A DNA stretch of 64,000 bases from Onthophagus taurus (GCF_036711975.1 NC_091972.1:24495001-24559000), one strand, 5' to 3'. Shown: positions 43,585-55,020, numbered from the stretch's first letter. The notes: a model not told the origin generated them from the letters alone. Numbers and translations are program-made.

Positions 43585-43915
43585 GGATTAGCAGTATCTG
43601 GTTTTCTGGCAGCAGTGTCTAGTCTTCTCTAAGGAGGATTTATTTTTCCATCCGCAGTATCTTATCATCTTGCTAGTAGTATCTAATCTTGCGGCAGCAG
43701 CATTTAATATCTACAAGATGCATCTAGTCTGTTATGTTAACAGTATCTTGTCTTGTATTGGCAGTATGTAGTCTTTTATTAGCAGTGTATATTCTTCCAT
43801 TCGCAGTGTCTAATCTCCTATTAACAGCCTCTAGGCTTCCATTAGCACTATCTAGTCTTCCATTGGGTGTATTGAGTCTCCTCTTAGCAGTATCTAATCT
43901 CATTATGCTTGTCCT
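43585..43915 (+). repeat. Degenerate minisatellite, about 22-bp unit (block 1)
   Basis: Many imperfect copies of 'gcagtatctagtcttctatta' in tandem. Variation is high, so this is old. A second block of the same unit is at 44885-45290. Confidence 0.75.
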
Positions 43916-43916
43916 G

Positions 43917-44210
43917 TACGGGATTGCATACAGAATACCCAGAAAGATGGATTGGGCGTCGTGATTCGATTACGTGGCCTCCTCATTCTCTGGATCTAAA
44001 TCCCCTTGATTTTCTTATTACGATTGCATAAAAGAAAATGTATTAAAAACCGATTGAAAATCTTGCCGAACTGCGCCTCAATATTTATACAGCAGCAGAA
44101 GAAATAAATGCAAAAAGACTTGCACAACAAGTAAAAAGATCTTTTCTGTGACGATGCAGAACTTGTATTAGTGCCGACGGCAAATATTTTGAGCATTTGC
44201 CTTAGTTTTA
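43917..44210 (+). pseudogene. Tc1/mariner-like transposase fragment
   Basis: Across frameshifts: WIGRRDSITWPPHSLDLNPLDF, then ENLAELRLNIYTAAEEINA and ..KYFEHL. This matches the C-terminal half of the 4097-4576 relic (WIGR.G...WPP.S.DL.PLDY) but is a different copy. It lies within the minisatellite, splitting it in two. Confidence 0.7.
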
Positions 44211-44619
44211 AGAAAATAATGAACTTATAATAAATAAATTTGTTTGTTTAATTTTGTCTTTAGCTTAACCTTATTTGAAAGAGTCTTTTTGCAAGACATA
44301 AGAGCAACCATCTTGTTGAAACCACATTTTGTAGTTCGTAGATATTGACTGGCACACCTTCTAACAAAGTTAAGAGGAAATAAAGAGTAAATACAAATAG
44401 CATACAAAAGTATGAATTTTTTAAATAATGTGTTTTTTGCAGAAAAACAGGCAATAATATTGTTTATGACAAGAAAAATGGCAAGTATTGTACCATTTTG
44501 GAAACTTGACTAAACAGGCCATCTTTTAAAATTACTTGCCAAGGGTGTGTACTACTCCATTAATTATTTACTTCATTAAATTAATATATCTTTTTGCAAA
44601 ACTAACGACTTTTGTTGTT
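44211..44619. other. AT-rich DNA between TE fragments
   Basis: No gene is supported. The beginning probably includes the terminal region of the transposon whose transposase fragment ends at 44210. Confidence 0.35.
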
Positions 44620-44770
44620 TGATTTGTGACATCTACAGTAGCATGGTTCACAAGGAATACATTATTAAAAAAATCACTATTAAATTGCGAACATTTCTGA
44701 CCGTAGTACCTAAAGATATGATTTACAGGATCGATTTTTAACATTTTCAAAAGTATGTCTATTACCACTT
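44620..44770 (-). repeat. Inverted copy of the 7965-8120 repeat (family C flank)
   Basis: 'catggttcacaaggaatac', 'aaaaaatcactattaaattg', 'gaacatttctgaccgtagta' and 'ctaaagatatgat' match the reverse strand of 7970-8110. This shows dispersal of that block independent of the hairpin. Confidence 0.7.
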
Positions 44771-44884
44771 AACTAAAAGACATGGAATTTTGTTCTCATT
44801 TTTACCAGAACAGGTATGGGTTGGCCTCTCACCCGGTGCCCGCTTGACGTTGAGTTTCGGGACAGCCTGTATTGTATATAAACT

Positions 44885-45290
44885 TTTGACAGACGTATCT
44901 ATTCCTCTATTAGCAGTGTCTAGTCTTCCATTAGTTGTACCGTGTCTTTTTTTAGCAGTATCTAGTCTTCAAATAATAATGTCTAGTGTTCTACCAGCTG
45001 TATATAATTTTCTGAATCAGTATCCAGTTTTGCATTAGTGTTCTCTTGAACCCTCTCTTAGCAGAATGTAGTCTTGTAAAAGCAGTAGAGTGTAATCGTC
45101 TCCCAGTAACATGTAATATCCTGCCCAAACTATATAAATTTTAGGCAGCAATATCTAGTCTTCTATTTACAATGCCTAGTCTTCCTTTCACAGTACCTAG
45201 TCTTCAATTAGTTCTGTCAACACTATCCAGTCTTCTGTAAGCAGTATTAAGTCTTCTATTAATATTATCTAATTTTCCATTAGTATGACT
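44885..45290 (+). repeat. Degenerate minisatellite, about 22-bp unit (block 2)
   Basis: Same 'gcagtatctagtcttc.atta' unit as block 1, about 15-18 imperfect copies. The two blocks were probably one array before TE insertions. Confidence 0.75.
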
Positions 45291-46504
45291 GCCAGCACCA
45301 TCTCCTGCCAGCGATATAATGACAAAAATTAAGTGAAATACCCAAGCAACAATTATCAACTATAATTTATCCATACAAATACTTTAAGAAATAGTGAGAT
45401 TTTTTTAGAATTTTCGATATTGCAGCATCGCAAGCTTCATCGTGGTTATCAATTTCATCTCTATGTAATGTTGTCGCTACAATAATTTGTTACGCTAAAA
45501 GCAGATTACAACGAATTTCATAAGATAATACATTGAATCTCCCAATCCTTGGAGATTTCATGGATTTTTTATAGGTGTAATTAAATAATGACACAGTGGA
45601 TACGTACTATCCCCCAACAAAACATTGTCTCTTATTTCATTAGATTTAAATATTGCTTTTATTTTTGAATTATTAAAAATATTTGCGTCGTGTGATACAT
45701 TACCGAATATTATCTTATTAATAACTCACTTTGACTGGAGATTGAAGCCGAATTTATTTGGAAGTTATTTGGAAATACTTCAACCGTATTCCCATTTTTT
45801 CTTGCTCATTTCTTGGCACATGCATAAAACCTTACAGTTAAAGAAATTATTCTATTGATGATATTGGGTTATTCTAAAATACAACGGTTTAAATATTAGT
45901 AGATTTACTAATAACACTACCCAAAAAAAAACATAAAATGTATATTTAACGCCACTATATTTTTCTTATGTAGTTTGGTTCCCAAACCCAAAAATCACAT
46001 TTAAAATTTTTTCTATGGATACGTTTTAGAGCTATGATTTTTTTTAGGGTAATTTGACGAGTTAGATATGACCGATCTGGTCGTGCTATTCATCAAATTA
46101 AAGAGTATTGTAGAAAAATTCTTTTTTACCTTCTACGTAAAGTTTGCTCTTTTTAGAAGACAACAAGGTATGCAGGATGAGAATCTGTGGAGAAATTACC
46201 AAAAATTATGATCTTCTATATGTGTGAGCACAGCTCTTTCTTGTACATGAAATTCCGCGCAATTAGACCGTTAGAAATATTTAAGTTTCATCCCAATCTT
46301 TCGATTTAAAATAATTTCAAGATGGCTGCCACATCCAGTGTACCGGAAGTAGCCTAGAACTTCGTTATTTTAAATGGAATGCTGCAAATTTTATTGGATA
46401 TTTGATAAAAATAAAAATAAAAATTGGAAATTCACTCAAACGCCTTGGAGAGCCGCAAAAAATCCGTCTAGTATTTACCACAAAAACTTAAACTAAGGTA
46501 AATA
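45291..46504. other. Intergenic DNA, TE debris
   Basis: No gene or clear repeat. The stretch near 46310-46400 is slightly GC-richer ('gccacatccagtgtaccgg') and resembles a transposon subterminal region ('ccggaag..', also near 60098). Confidence 0.35.
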
Positions 46505-46700
46505 CCTCAATGTATTAAGGCAGCACATTGAGCCTTTGGTCGACAATTTGCCATTAAATATGTCTCAAATGATATATTTTCAATATGACGGAGCACCAGC
46601 ACATAATGCCAGAGTTGTTAGTGAATTTTTAAATACTGCTACAAACTTTGGCAATATTGGAAACAATGTCTTCCATCATGGTTATGGTTATCACCATAAC
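46505..46700 (+). pseudogene. Tc1/mariner-like transposase fragment
   Basis: The frame reads LRQHIEPLVDNLPL, then FQYDGAPAHNARVVSEFLN and FGNIGNNV. This is the second catalytic aspartate region (YDGAPAH). It is cut after about 60 residues; the WPP/DL.PLD block is missing. Confidence 0.7.
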
Positions 46701-47130
46701 AACAGTTAAGTTTTAAATACATACAATAGTTTCAGAAAGAACAAAAAAAATTGATTGAACATAATTAACATTATGTTCCATCATAGTATGTATGTATGGT
46801 TATCACCATAGCAACATTAACTTTTAAATACATACATTAGTTTTAGGTAGAACAAAATGAATTTTTGTTAATTATTCAATAACTATAAGAAATATACCCC
46901 ACAAACTATATATATTTGTTATCAGAAGAAAATAACAAATTATTTTAGGTCATAGCCAACTATGGTTTCCATTTAAAAAAATAAAGTTACGTCTAAAATC
47001 TCGAAAATAAAAGATGAGAAAAAAATTCTTCCTACGCCACTGAATTCTTCGTAAAAAGTTGCCCATATAATGTTTTATTTATAATACTCCATCTTTGATA
47101 ATAAGTGAGATATTCGCGATTGTCGTTTTC
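46701..47130. other. AT-rich DNA with a short direct duplication
   Basis: 'atggttatcaccata.caaca.ttaa.ttttaaatacataca' occurs twice, at about 46681-46725 and 46796-46840, a tandem duplication of about 115 bp. No gene. Confidence 0.5.
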
Positions 47131-47144
47131 GCAAAATTTTCACT

Positions 47145-47305
47145 TTTTGCCGATAGGGCGAAAACAAAAGACGATAGCTGTTTGGAGTTTTCGGCATTAG
47201 CATTTTCTCGAAAAACGAGATCATGACATGTAAGCTACTTTTTTTGTATATCTTTTAGTTTCGGAGATAGCTTATGCGGACATCGAAATTGGGACACCCA
47301 GTACA
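47145..47305 (-). repeat. Dispersed TE end, inverse of 16480-16640
   Basis: 'gaaaacaaaagacgatagc', 'tttcggcattagcattttc', 'gagatcatgac' and 'gcggacatcgaaattgg' match the reverse of 16480-16640; a weaker copy is at about 7165-7290. Ends such as 'gggacacccagtaca' suggest a terminal repeat. Confidence 0.6.
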
Positions 47306-47524
47306 TGCTAACGTGTACGCAAATTAAAAAATTATATACACGCGAAACGTCATCACAGCTATAACGTCACGTTTAGCGTGCGTATACTGAATATTATTCG
47401 GTACACGTTAATAACTTGGAAGTTTTAAGCTTGTATAAGTATTGTCGGTTTTGTTCCTACTATCTTAAGTTAATAATTTCATCATTCACATTCAACAAAA
47501 GAGCATATTACACCCCGGCGTGTA

Positions 47525-47610
47525 ATAACCGGCGTGTCAAACCTTTTCTTAAAACACGCACGGCAAAATCCGAAAGTTTCTAGTGTTAGTTCTAATTTTA
47601 GTTCAAATAA
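47525..47610 (+). repeat. Half-copy of hairpin family H
   Basis: 'cttttcttaaaacacgcacggc' and 'tttctagtgttagttctaattttag' match 42180-42245 and one arm of the full palindromes. Confidence 0.6.
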
Positions 47611-47784
47611 ATATGTATCGTTATTCGAAACAGGGTAACATATCACTTTATTAAATGAAGTGACATTACCTTGTGCTTTCCCGAGAAAATTCAGCAATAC
47701 CAACATCAAAATTATAAAGTTCTAACGTACACCGAAAAATATTCAGATCAACAATACCAACCTCAAAATTATAAAGTTCTAACC

Positions 47785-48495
47785 TTGTTTATAGATATAC
47801 ATCATATATATACTATCTCCTATATCGCTGACTCCCTATCTAAGCAATGAGTGGCGAGCGTTTCCATCAAAAGCAGACGGAATGATATATGTTTTGTCTC
47901 TGTCGTGCCCCCATATCGCGAAGGCGCTTGCGCGAATCGTAAATTTTTAAGAGTTTGAAGTGTTTCGCGCGTATTTTATGCAGCTTTGAAATGCAATTAT
48001 TGTAGATAGTTGACTTTAATTATAAATTATCGTAGATGCATCAAATAAATTAGAATATATGTACTTTTGTGTGAAATTGACGTTGAATATTGCTTTAAAT
48101 ATCAACTTTATGTAGGTTGTTCATTAAACATTATATTCTTTACTTTTGTTTAGGCAACCCAAATAACAAACCAAATTTTATGTAACCATGACAATTTTGT
48201 CGATTTCAAATGTTATAAATAAAACAAGAAGCCATTATTGTATTAGATTTTAGGTTATGTTTATGTCAAACATTTATTTGGTGTTTTATAAACATCAAGG
48301 TCATCAGCTGCTATTAATTTTTAATTCACCGTCCAATAAGATAAAAGCGTACTCACCACGTGTTCACGCATGTCTCTTGTGTGGACGGGGGCACGACAGA
48401 GACAGATATATATATATCTGCACTCTAGTGTTTACACTCTTTTGCTGCCTTAGTCAGCGATATAGGAGATAGTATATATATGATATACATAGTTA
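47785..48495. repeat. Inverted-repeat unit, about 700 bp (MITE-like)
   Basis: Ends mirror each other. Left: 'atcatatatatactatctcc' and 'tatatcgctgac' (47800-47835), then 'tgtctctgtcgtgccccc' (47894). Right: 'gggggcacgacagagaca' (48387), then 'gtcagcgatataggagatag' (48454) and 'tatatatatgat'. Between them there is no ORF. 'TA'-rich ends and non-coding interior fit a non-autonomous DNA element. Confidence 0.7.
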
Positions 48496-49013
48496 TTCAA
48501 TCGATGTTAGTTTGTGCACATGATACCCAGATGGCAGGGTAATTTTTGTGTCACCTTTCATAAAAATTTAAATTTTACTATACGCGCCCTAACGTATTAC
48601 TACGAAAAACGTAAAATAAGTTGCATATATTTTAGTATTTCTTGCATAGAAAAAAATCGATAATGTGTCCTTCGAGAATAATACCGAATTGTTAGAGACT
48701 ATTCGTCGGTAGGTACCGATTTGTAGACGTCAAATTTTTTTAAGTAGGTGTATGAACAGGTTTTATGAGAGGAAACCAACTGCGCTGAATCTTTTTAAGA
48801 AGTTTGTTTAAAAGACTATATTTTATATACAGAGTAAGACATTCAAATTGAGATTACCTAATAACTCATAAAACATCAATTTTATCAAAAAAGTTTCAGA
48901 TAAAACTTTCATCGTATAAAGGCGGAAAGTATTCTGAACAATTTTTATTGCATATTAGAAGCCTCATCAATATTTTTCAATTGTTAAGTATGCTTTTCAA
49001 AGGCTACATGTTT
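48496..49013. other. AT-rich DNA flanking the giant inverted-repeat element
   Basis: No gene. From about 48830 ('atatacagagtaagacattc') it resembles transposon-end sequence, but no partner was found. Confidence 0.35.
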
Positions 49014-49862
49014 GAGTGCAGGAAGTTAGCCCCCATTTTTTGATTTTTAAATTTTTCATTGTTTTTTTAGATTGTTCTAGAGTTGTTCTACATTGTTCCA
49101 AAGCGGCAAATCGAAAAAATATAAACTCCGCGAGAAAACGGAAAAAACGAGTTTTTTGACTAGCCCCCCATTTTTGGAAAAATCAAATTTTCTTTGTTCT
49201 GGGTTATTCTAGTTATTGTTCTAGAAAATCAAAATTATGGGATAGAGCATTACGAAGTTATAGCTAAAAATAGGTTTGGCTACCGAAATGTCTAGTTGAT
49301 TGCTGTGACCATAGTTTTTCTATTATCAATTCCATATTACAAATATATACTTATTATAGCTAACGCAATCTGGAACAGCTATTATTTTCACTAGAACAAC
49401 TCTCTAAAGGGCAATTTACTCTTTGAAAATTAAAGTTTTTCGAAGTTTCAGTCAGTAATTCTTGTGTCAGCGGTTTTATATTACGCAATAACAATTAAAA
49501 AACAGAACAATCTAAAATAACTCAAACTTTGTCGATTCAAATTGTTCTAGATGTGTTTTACGTTTAACACGGACATTAATTTTGCAAAATCACATATTTT
49601 TTGTTGCTCTAAATTGTTCTTGTTGTTCTAGGTACTTAAAATGCTTATTTAATCACTGCGTCTTTAGTTCTTTTAAAGTTTCATATTAAAAATTAGTACT
49701 TACAACAATTAAAACAATTCAGAACATCTGTTATTTTCACTGGAAAAACCTTAAATTTGAGTTGTTGTGATATCGGACAGGTTTTGTTGAATCAGTGAAC
49801 CCAACCTTTAATATAATGATAGTTTTAAAAAATTAAAAGATATGGAATAATCTGACCATCTA
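49014..49862 (+). repeat. Outer left arm of the giant element
   Basis: Its inverse is at 55200-56034. It is full of 'attgttctag'/'aacaattctag'-type words ('gttgttctacattgttcc', 'agaacaactct'). Part of it (49268-49460) is repeated directly at 49989-50180 with about 10-15% differences by eye, so the left arm was also partly duplicated in tandem. Confidence 0.85.
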
Positions 49863-50275
49863 ATTTCCTACAAATCACCTTTCTCTTTAATCTTATAATA
49901 ATAAAACATAAGTTGCAATTTAAAGTGTATTTTATTTTGTAAAACAAAGTAATAAATTAATAAATAAACTAAACTAACAAAAGTAAGTTGGGCTGCCAAA
50001 ATGTCTAGTTGATTGCTGTGACCATAGTTTTTGTATTTTCAGTTCTATATCACAAATATATACTTATTATACCTAAGCAATCTGGAACAGCTAATATTTT
50101 CACTAGAACAACTCTATAAAGAACACTTTACTCTTTAAAAATTAAAATTTTTGGAAGTTTCAGTTAGTAATTCTTTCATAAGTAAGTTTCATTAATATCT
50201 ATTTCAATAAAATATATATTGTTTAAAATACTTGCGGATTCGACAGTATATTTCATAGTTTAGCATTTGCCCCAT

Positions 50276-51097
50276 TGAGGTCTTATATATAATCTAGAGT
50301 GCGTATGCTGTTGTCCCCACCACGCCTAAAATGAAGCCAGAAAGGTCGCCATGTTAGATGTACCAACTTAGCGGGAAATTCGAAATTTTTATATATACTT
50401 ATACAAGAATTTACATTATTATAAACTGGAAAGACAGAAAATAATAACCAAAACAAAACATAAATTTTTTTTTGATAAATAATTAATTATATGATATTTT
50501 AAAAGAACTTAATAATTTTTAGCCATAACCCTTATAATTAATATAAACTAAGAAGAAAATATTTAAAGCAATTCTGATTGATCACGTTAACCTTTGCTTA
50601 TAAATAATTGTTAGTTTATTAAAAAAAAACTGAACAGTCCTTAATAATAAACTTTACTTGAACTTCAATTGAAGACCTCGGTGTAAGAAGGGAGTAGCTC
50701 CATTTATCAAGACAAGGAGTTGTCCCCTTCTTACACCGAGGTCTTTAATTGTTAATTCTAAGTCAAGTAACCAGAAACATTTTATGGACTGTTGTAAATA
50801 ATCGTCCAACCTACCAAATTATAAAAAACATGTGTGAAACGAAAAGAATTCGAAAACTTTCAACAAAAATCAAATTTTAATAAAAATAACAATATGTTTA
50901 TGAGAATTGTGAGGTTATTTATTATTATTATTATTCTTCTACTGGTGGGGTTTTGGAAATGTGAGGTTATAATTGTAGGTACAATAGAGACTTGAAACTA
51001 TAGCTAAGTTCAGGTCGGTACATCCAACATGTCTGACTTTCTGATTACCCCCACCACCACCACATACGCTCTCTAGATTATATATAAGACCTCAATG
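50276..51097. repeat. Inverted-repeat unit inside the giant element
   Basis: Ends: 'cattgaggtcttatatataatc' (50274) versus 'gattatatataagacctcaatg' (to 51097), followed by partly matching 'ctagagtgcgtatg' and 'catacgctctctag'. A perfect inner hairpin 'agacctcggtgtaagaaggg' (50670-50689) and 'cccttcttacaccgaggtct' (50723-50742) sits in the middle. Non-coding; probably a nested MITE within the left arm. Confidence 0.75.
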
Positions 51098-51140
51098 ATT
51101 TGTCCGTACACACAATTCATTTAGAAATCATGTTGAGAAT

Positions 51141-51800
51141 GTTCGCACAGATCGCTTTAGTTTCCTAAAATTCTTTTTAAAAACCGGTTCTAGTAAAGCA
51201 ACATATAAAAAAAGAGCTGAACTATTAACAGGAATAAATTATTTTGGAAGCCAGAATATTGCTGGCGTGATAATAGTGAATGCTATTTCAAATATTGCGT
51301 TTCTTTGCACACAACTATTTAAAGAAGAATTTAGTTATTGTAGGACTAAAAGCTGCAACAATTGTTTAAACGTTACTTTCCATAAAAACATAATTTTACC
51401 AATCGACACTGACTTCGTAACAATATCTGACTATGCACAGCTAAAGCAAGTAAAAGAAAACTACACGCAAACTCTAAGCAACAATTGCAAAAAAATGTGG
51501 TTGTGACGCATTAGCCTTCAATATGGAACGATGCTGTTTATAGAAATAACGAATGGAGAGAACAATAAAACAAATTTGAGTGATTACGCACGCAATTTGT
51601 AACTCCACAACAAATTCTATATCCCCGCAGGTATCATCAGTTATGAAGGTACTCAATCTTTGAATGATGTAGGACACTACTCGGCATTTGTGCCCAACAA
51701 TGCTAATTGGATATTATTTAATGACTTACGAAAAAAATCCGTACAAGTTGAAGAAGCTACTCAAATAAATGCACAAATGTGCATATATGTTTATAAATGA
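51141..51800 (+). pseudogene. USP-type ubiquitin-specific protease fragment
   Basis: The readable frame begins VRTDRFSFLKFFLKTGSSKATYKKR and continues through TQLFKEEFSYCRTKSCNNC (two Cys pairs like the USP zinc finger) to a stop at 51506. After a frameshift it goes on: LFIEITNGENNKTNLS, a stop, FYIPAGIISYEGTQSLNDVGHYSAFV, NANWILFNDL. The block GHYSAFV..WI.FND matches the His-box of USP deubiquitinases. The N-terminal Cys-box is absent from what I can read, so this is a C-terminal two-thirds fragment with several lesions. Such USP-like genes occur in insect repeats; the assignment is by motif only. Confidence 0.6.
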
Positions 51801-52124
51801 GCAAAGTGATGTAACCGTATTATTCCATGCTATTAGTTTATTTACATAATTTAGTTTATTTAGTTATAGTTTACCTTACAATAAGTTATTGTACATCGAA
51901 TAGTTATTGTATTATTTGTTAGTTTAGTTTATTTATTAATTTATTACTTAGTTTATAATGTGGCTGCAGTTAGATTCATATTCGAATCTGTACCAGATTC
52001 AGATTCATAAAATTACAGTTGACCAGACAAGTATTGAACATATCAATTGAAAAATAGTTTTCTGAAATTACAGAAGTTGTAGCAATCTGCGACTACCCTG
52101 GATAATTGGAATAGACCCTCTAGT

Positions 52125-52905
52125 ATGTTCCCTGTCTATCCTCACCCTCAGATTTGCCGCAGGGGCCGAGCGGTTCCTCGTTTTCAATAGCATACTTAGA
52201 TATTATTTTCTCAATAACTAGAGACTGCAGCACCCTGGGACTAGTTTAGATTATTGCATTAGGTCCTCTGGTATCCTTCTAGCCCATCAGCACCTCCAGA
52301 TTTGCCGTAGGGGCCGAAGGGTGAATTTTTCAAAATTCCTCGTTTTCAATATCAAATGTAAACATTATTTTCTCAATAATTGGAGACTGCAGCACCCTGG
52401 GACTAGTCTAGATTATTGCATTAGGTCCTCTGGTATCCTTCTAGCCCATCAGCACCCCCAGGTTTGCCGTAGGGGCCGAAGGGTGAATTTTTCAATATTC
52501 CTCGTTTTCAATATCAAATTTAAACTTTATTTTCTCAGTAACTAGAGACTGCAGCACCCTGGGACTAGTCTAGATTATTGCATTAGGTCCTCTGGTATCC
52601 TTCTAGCATACCAGCACCCCAAGATTTGCCGTAGGGGGCGAGGGGTGAATTTTTTAATATTACTCGTTTTCAATATCAAATGTAAACATTATTTTCTCAA
52701 TAATTAGAGACTGAAGCACCCTGGGACTAGTTTAGATTATTGCATTGGGTCCTCTGGTATCCTTCTAGCCCATCAGCACCACAAGATTTGCCGTAGGGGC
52801 CGAAGGGTGAATTTTTTAATATTACTCGTTTTCAATATCAAATTTAAACTTTATTTTCTCAATAACTAGAGACTGCAGCACCCTAGAACTAGTCTAGATT
52901 ATTAT
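52125..52905 (+). repeat. Tandem array, about 161-bp unit (inner left arm)
   Basis: 'gactgcagcaccctggg' recurs at about 52224, 52385, 52546, 52707 ('gactgaagcaccctggg') and 52870, periods about 160-164 bp. Each unit also has 'gccgtaggggccgaagggtg' and 'cctctggtatccttctag'. Five copies. The outermost part (51960-52125) is a unique extension shared with the right arm. Confidence 0.92.
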
Positions 52906-53082
52906 ATTTAAAATTGATGTAATATTTAGTTTGATATTATAATTTCAAATTGCTTTTACTTCTCTTAGTAATGAAACTTGAACGATATGGATTCAAGGGA
53001 CGGACCAGCCAACGATATTATAACATTTTATTTAAATAATTATAACATCTTGTTCAAATAATAGGTCACACTCTACTAAAGT

Positions 53083-53360
53083 CATAAGCTTAAAAAGTAA
53101 GGCTGTAATTTTTACTAATAAAACTGCACTCCACGGTGTCTCACAGGGTAGTATACTGGGACCGCTTTTGTTCCTTATCTTTATAAATGACCTTCTACTC
53201 TTCGGCCTGAATTGTCACAAAACGAATTATGCTGATGACACCAGCCTTGTAATTACTAGTTCAACGCTTAATGAAATGATCCATAAAACGTGTACTACTG
53301 TGTGAATTGTGGAAAATTGGTTCAGCCGCAATAAGTTAGCTATGAATGGGTTTATATGAA
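53083..53360 (+). pseudogene. LINE reverse-transcriptase fragment
   Basis: KTALHGVSQGSILGPLLFLIFINDLLLFG, then TNYADDTSLVI and WFSRNKLAMN. The motifs 'G.(P/S)QGS.LGPLLFL.FINDL' and YADD are RT motifs B and C of Jockey/CR1-type LINEs. It has a TGA at about 53303. Only about 90 residues remain, in the core of the giant element, next to the MITE. Confidence 0.85.
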
Positions 53361-53417
53361 CGTGTGTGACTATGTTCAATTAGTTTCAATTTTTATTTAT
53401 GTCTTCTTCTGTCTTAA

Positions 53418-53503
53418 CCCTTTCGCGACTCCTGGTACACATATGCACCACTAAGTTTTATGTAACTCCTATATCTCCCAGAAAAGAAATCATCGCGAAA
53501 GGG
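53418..53503. mobile_element. piggyBac-type MITE, 86 bp, TTAA target duplication
   Basis: TTAA at 53414-53417 and 53504-53507 flank inverted ends CCCTTTCGCGA (left) and TCGCGAAAGGG (right). The interior is non-coding. This is the exact signature of a piggyBac-class non-autonomous element. Confidence 0.88.
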
Positions 53504-53567
53504 TTAAATAACACTAAAATTTAACAAAATTAAAAAGTTTTTCCACAGGTGTAATAAAACAAAAAGT

Positions 53568-53960
53568 CGTAATGAACAAATAAATATTAATGGTTGGAAA
53601 ATGGCTAAAGACCACAAATATCCTAAACAAACGGATAGCACAAATTGTGGAATATTTGTTATATATTTTATGAGCGTTATAGGAGAACGTGGCAATATTA
53701 GTGATCTTTTTTATGTAAATAAACAATTGGATACAGAGGAATACTGGTTTAGGCTACAAACGTATTTGTTGGAAAATTCTGAAAATATTAAAAAGTATTG
53801 CCCTAAGTGTGGTCTCTATAACGAATAGCAATACATTTGTTGCAATCAATGTCAACGGTGGTATCATTTTAAAAATTGTGCCAATATTCCACCAAACATG
53901 TCTTTTGAACAAGCGTCCCACGTTACCTTCATATTTACCTGCAATCTTTGTTCAATTTAA
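53568..53960 (+). pseudogene. Ulp1-like cysteine protease end fused to a PHD finger
   Basis: The frame reads INGWKMAKDHKYPKQTDSTNCGIFVIYFM: the 'Q.D..NCG.FV' block is the Gln/Cys part of the C48 (Ulp1/SENP) active site. Then a linker, then KYCPKCGLYNE, a TAG stop (53826-53828), and in the same frame QYICCNQCQRWYHFKNC and FTCNLCSI, stop at 53958. The C..C, C..C, H..C, C..C order (C4HC3) fits a PHD finger. The upstream His/Asp part of the protease is missing; it would lie beyond the MITE and RT scrap. The combination suggests an element-encoded deSUMOylase-like protein with a histone-reading finger; function is inference. Confidence 0.7.
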
Positions 53961-54114
53961 ATGTTTTAATGTGTCTCAAAATTTAGAAAAGTGTCGTTGA
54001 AGTTTATAATAGTTATTAATAAAGAAGTAAAAGCTATATGAAAATTATACTTTCAAATCAAACTAAATATTGAATAAATTTTGAATATAATAATCTGTAG
54101 GGCGCTGTAGTCTT

Positions 54115-55020
54115 TAGTTCTTCAGAAAATAATTTTTAATTTTGCTATTGAAAACGAGGAATTTTAAAAAATTCACCCTTCGGCCCCTACGGCAAATCTG
54201 GGGGTGCGAGTGGACTAGAAGGATACCAGAGGACCTAATGCAACAATCTAGACTAGTCCCAGGCTGCTGCAGTCTCTAGTAATTGAGAAAATAATTTTTA
54301 ACTTTGCTATTAAAAACGAGGAATATTAAAAAATTCACCCTTCGGCCCCTCCGGCAAATCTGGGGGTGCTGATGGGCTACAATGATACCAGAGGACCTAA
54401 TGCAATAATCTAGACTAGTCCCAGGGTGCTGCAGTCTCTAGTTATTGAGAAAATAAAGTTTAAATTTGATATTGAAAACGAGTAATATTAAAAAATTCAC
54501 CCTTCGGCCCCTACGGCAAATCTGGGGGTGCTGATGGGCTACAAGGATACCAGAGGACCCAATGCAATAATCTAAACTAGTCCCAGGGTGCTGCAGTCTC
54601 TAATTATTGAGAAAATAATGTTTACATTTGATATTGAAAACGAGGAATATTGAAAAATTCACCCTTCGGCCCCTACGGCAAATCTGGGAGTGCTGATGGG
54701 CTAGAAGGATACCAGAGGACCTAATGCAATAATCTAAACTAGTCCTAGGGTGCTGCAGTCTCTAGTTATTGAGAAAATAACGTTTAAATTTGCTATTGAA
54801 AACGAGGCATATTAAAAAATTCACCCCTCGCCCCCTACGGCAAATCTGGGAGTGCTGGTGTGCTAGAAGGATACCAGAGGACCTAATGCAATAATCTAGA
54901 CTAGTCCCAGGGTGCTGCAGCCTCTAGTTATTGAGAAAATAATATCTAAGTATGCTATTGAAGACGAGGAACCCCTCGGCCCCTATGGCAAATCTGAGGG
55001 TGAGGGTAGACAGGGAACAT
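54115..55020 (-). repeat. Tandem array, about 161-bp unit (inner right arm)
   Basis: Inverse of 52125-52905: 'cccagggtgctgcagtc' recurs about every 160 bp (near 54258, 54420, 54581, 54743, 54907), and 'cacccttcggcccctacggc' marks each unit. About five and a half copies. The unique extension (55020-55165) matches 51960-52125 inverted. Confidence 0.92.

Noticed and set aside
52125..55020. CRISPR-like regular repeats
   Set aside because: The units are about 161 bp, contiguous without unique spacers, in an insect genome; this is a tandem array in transposon arms.
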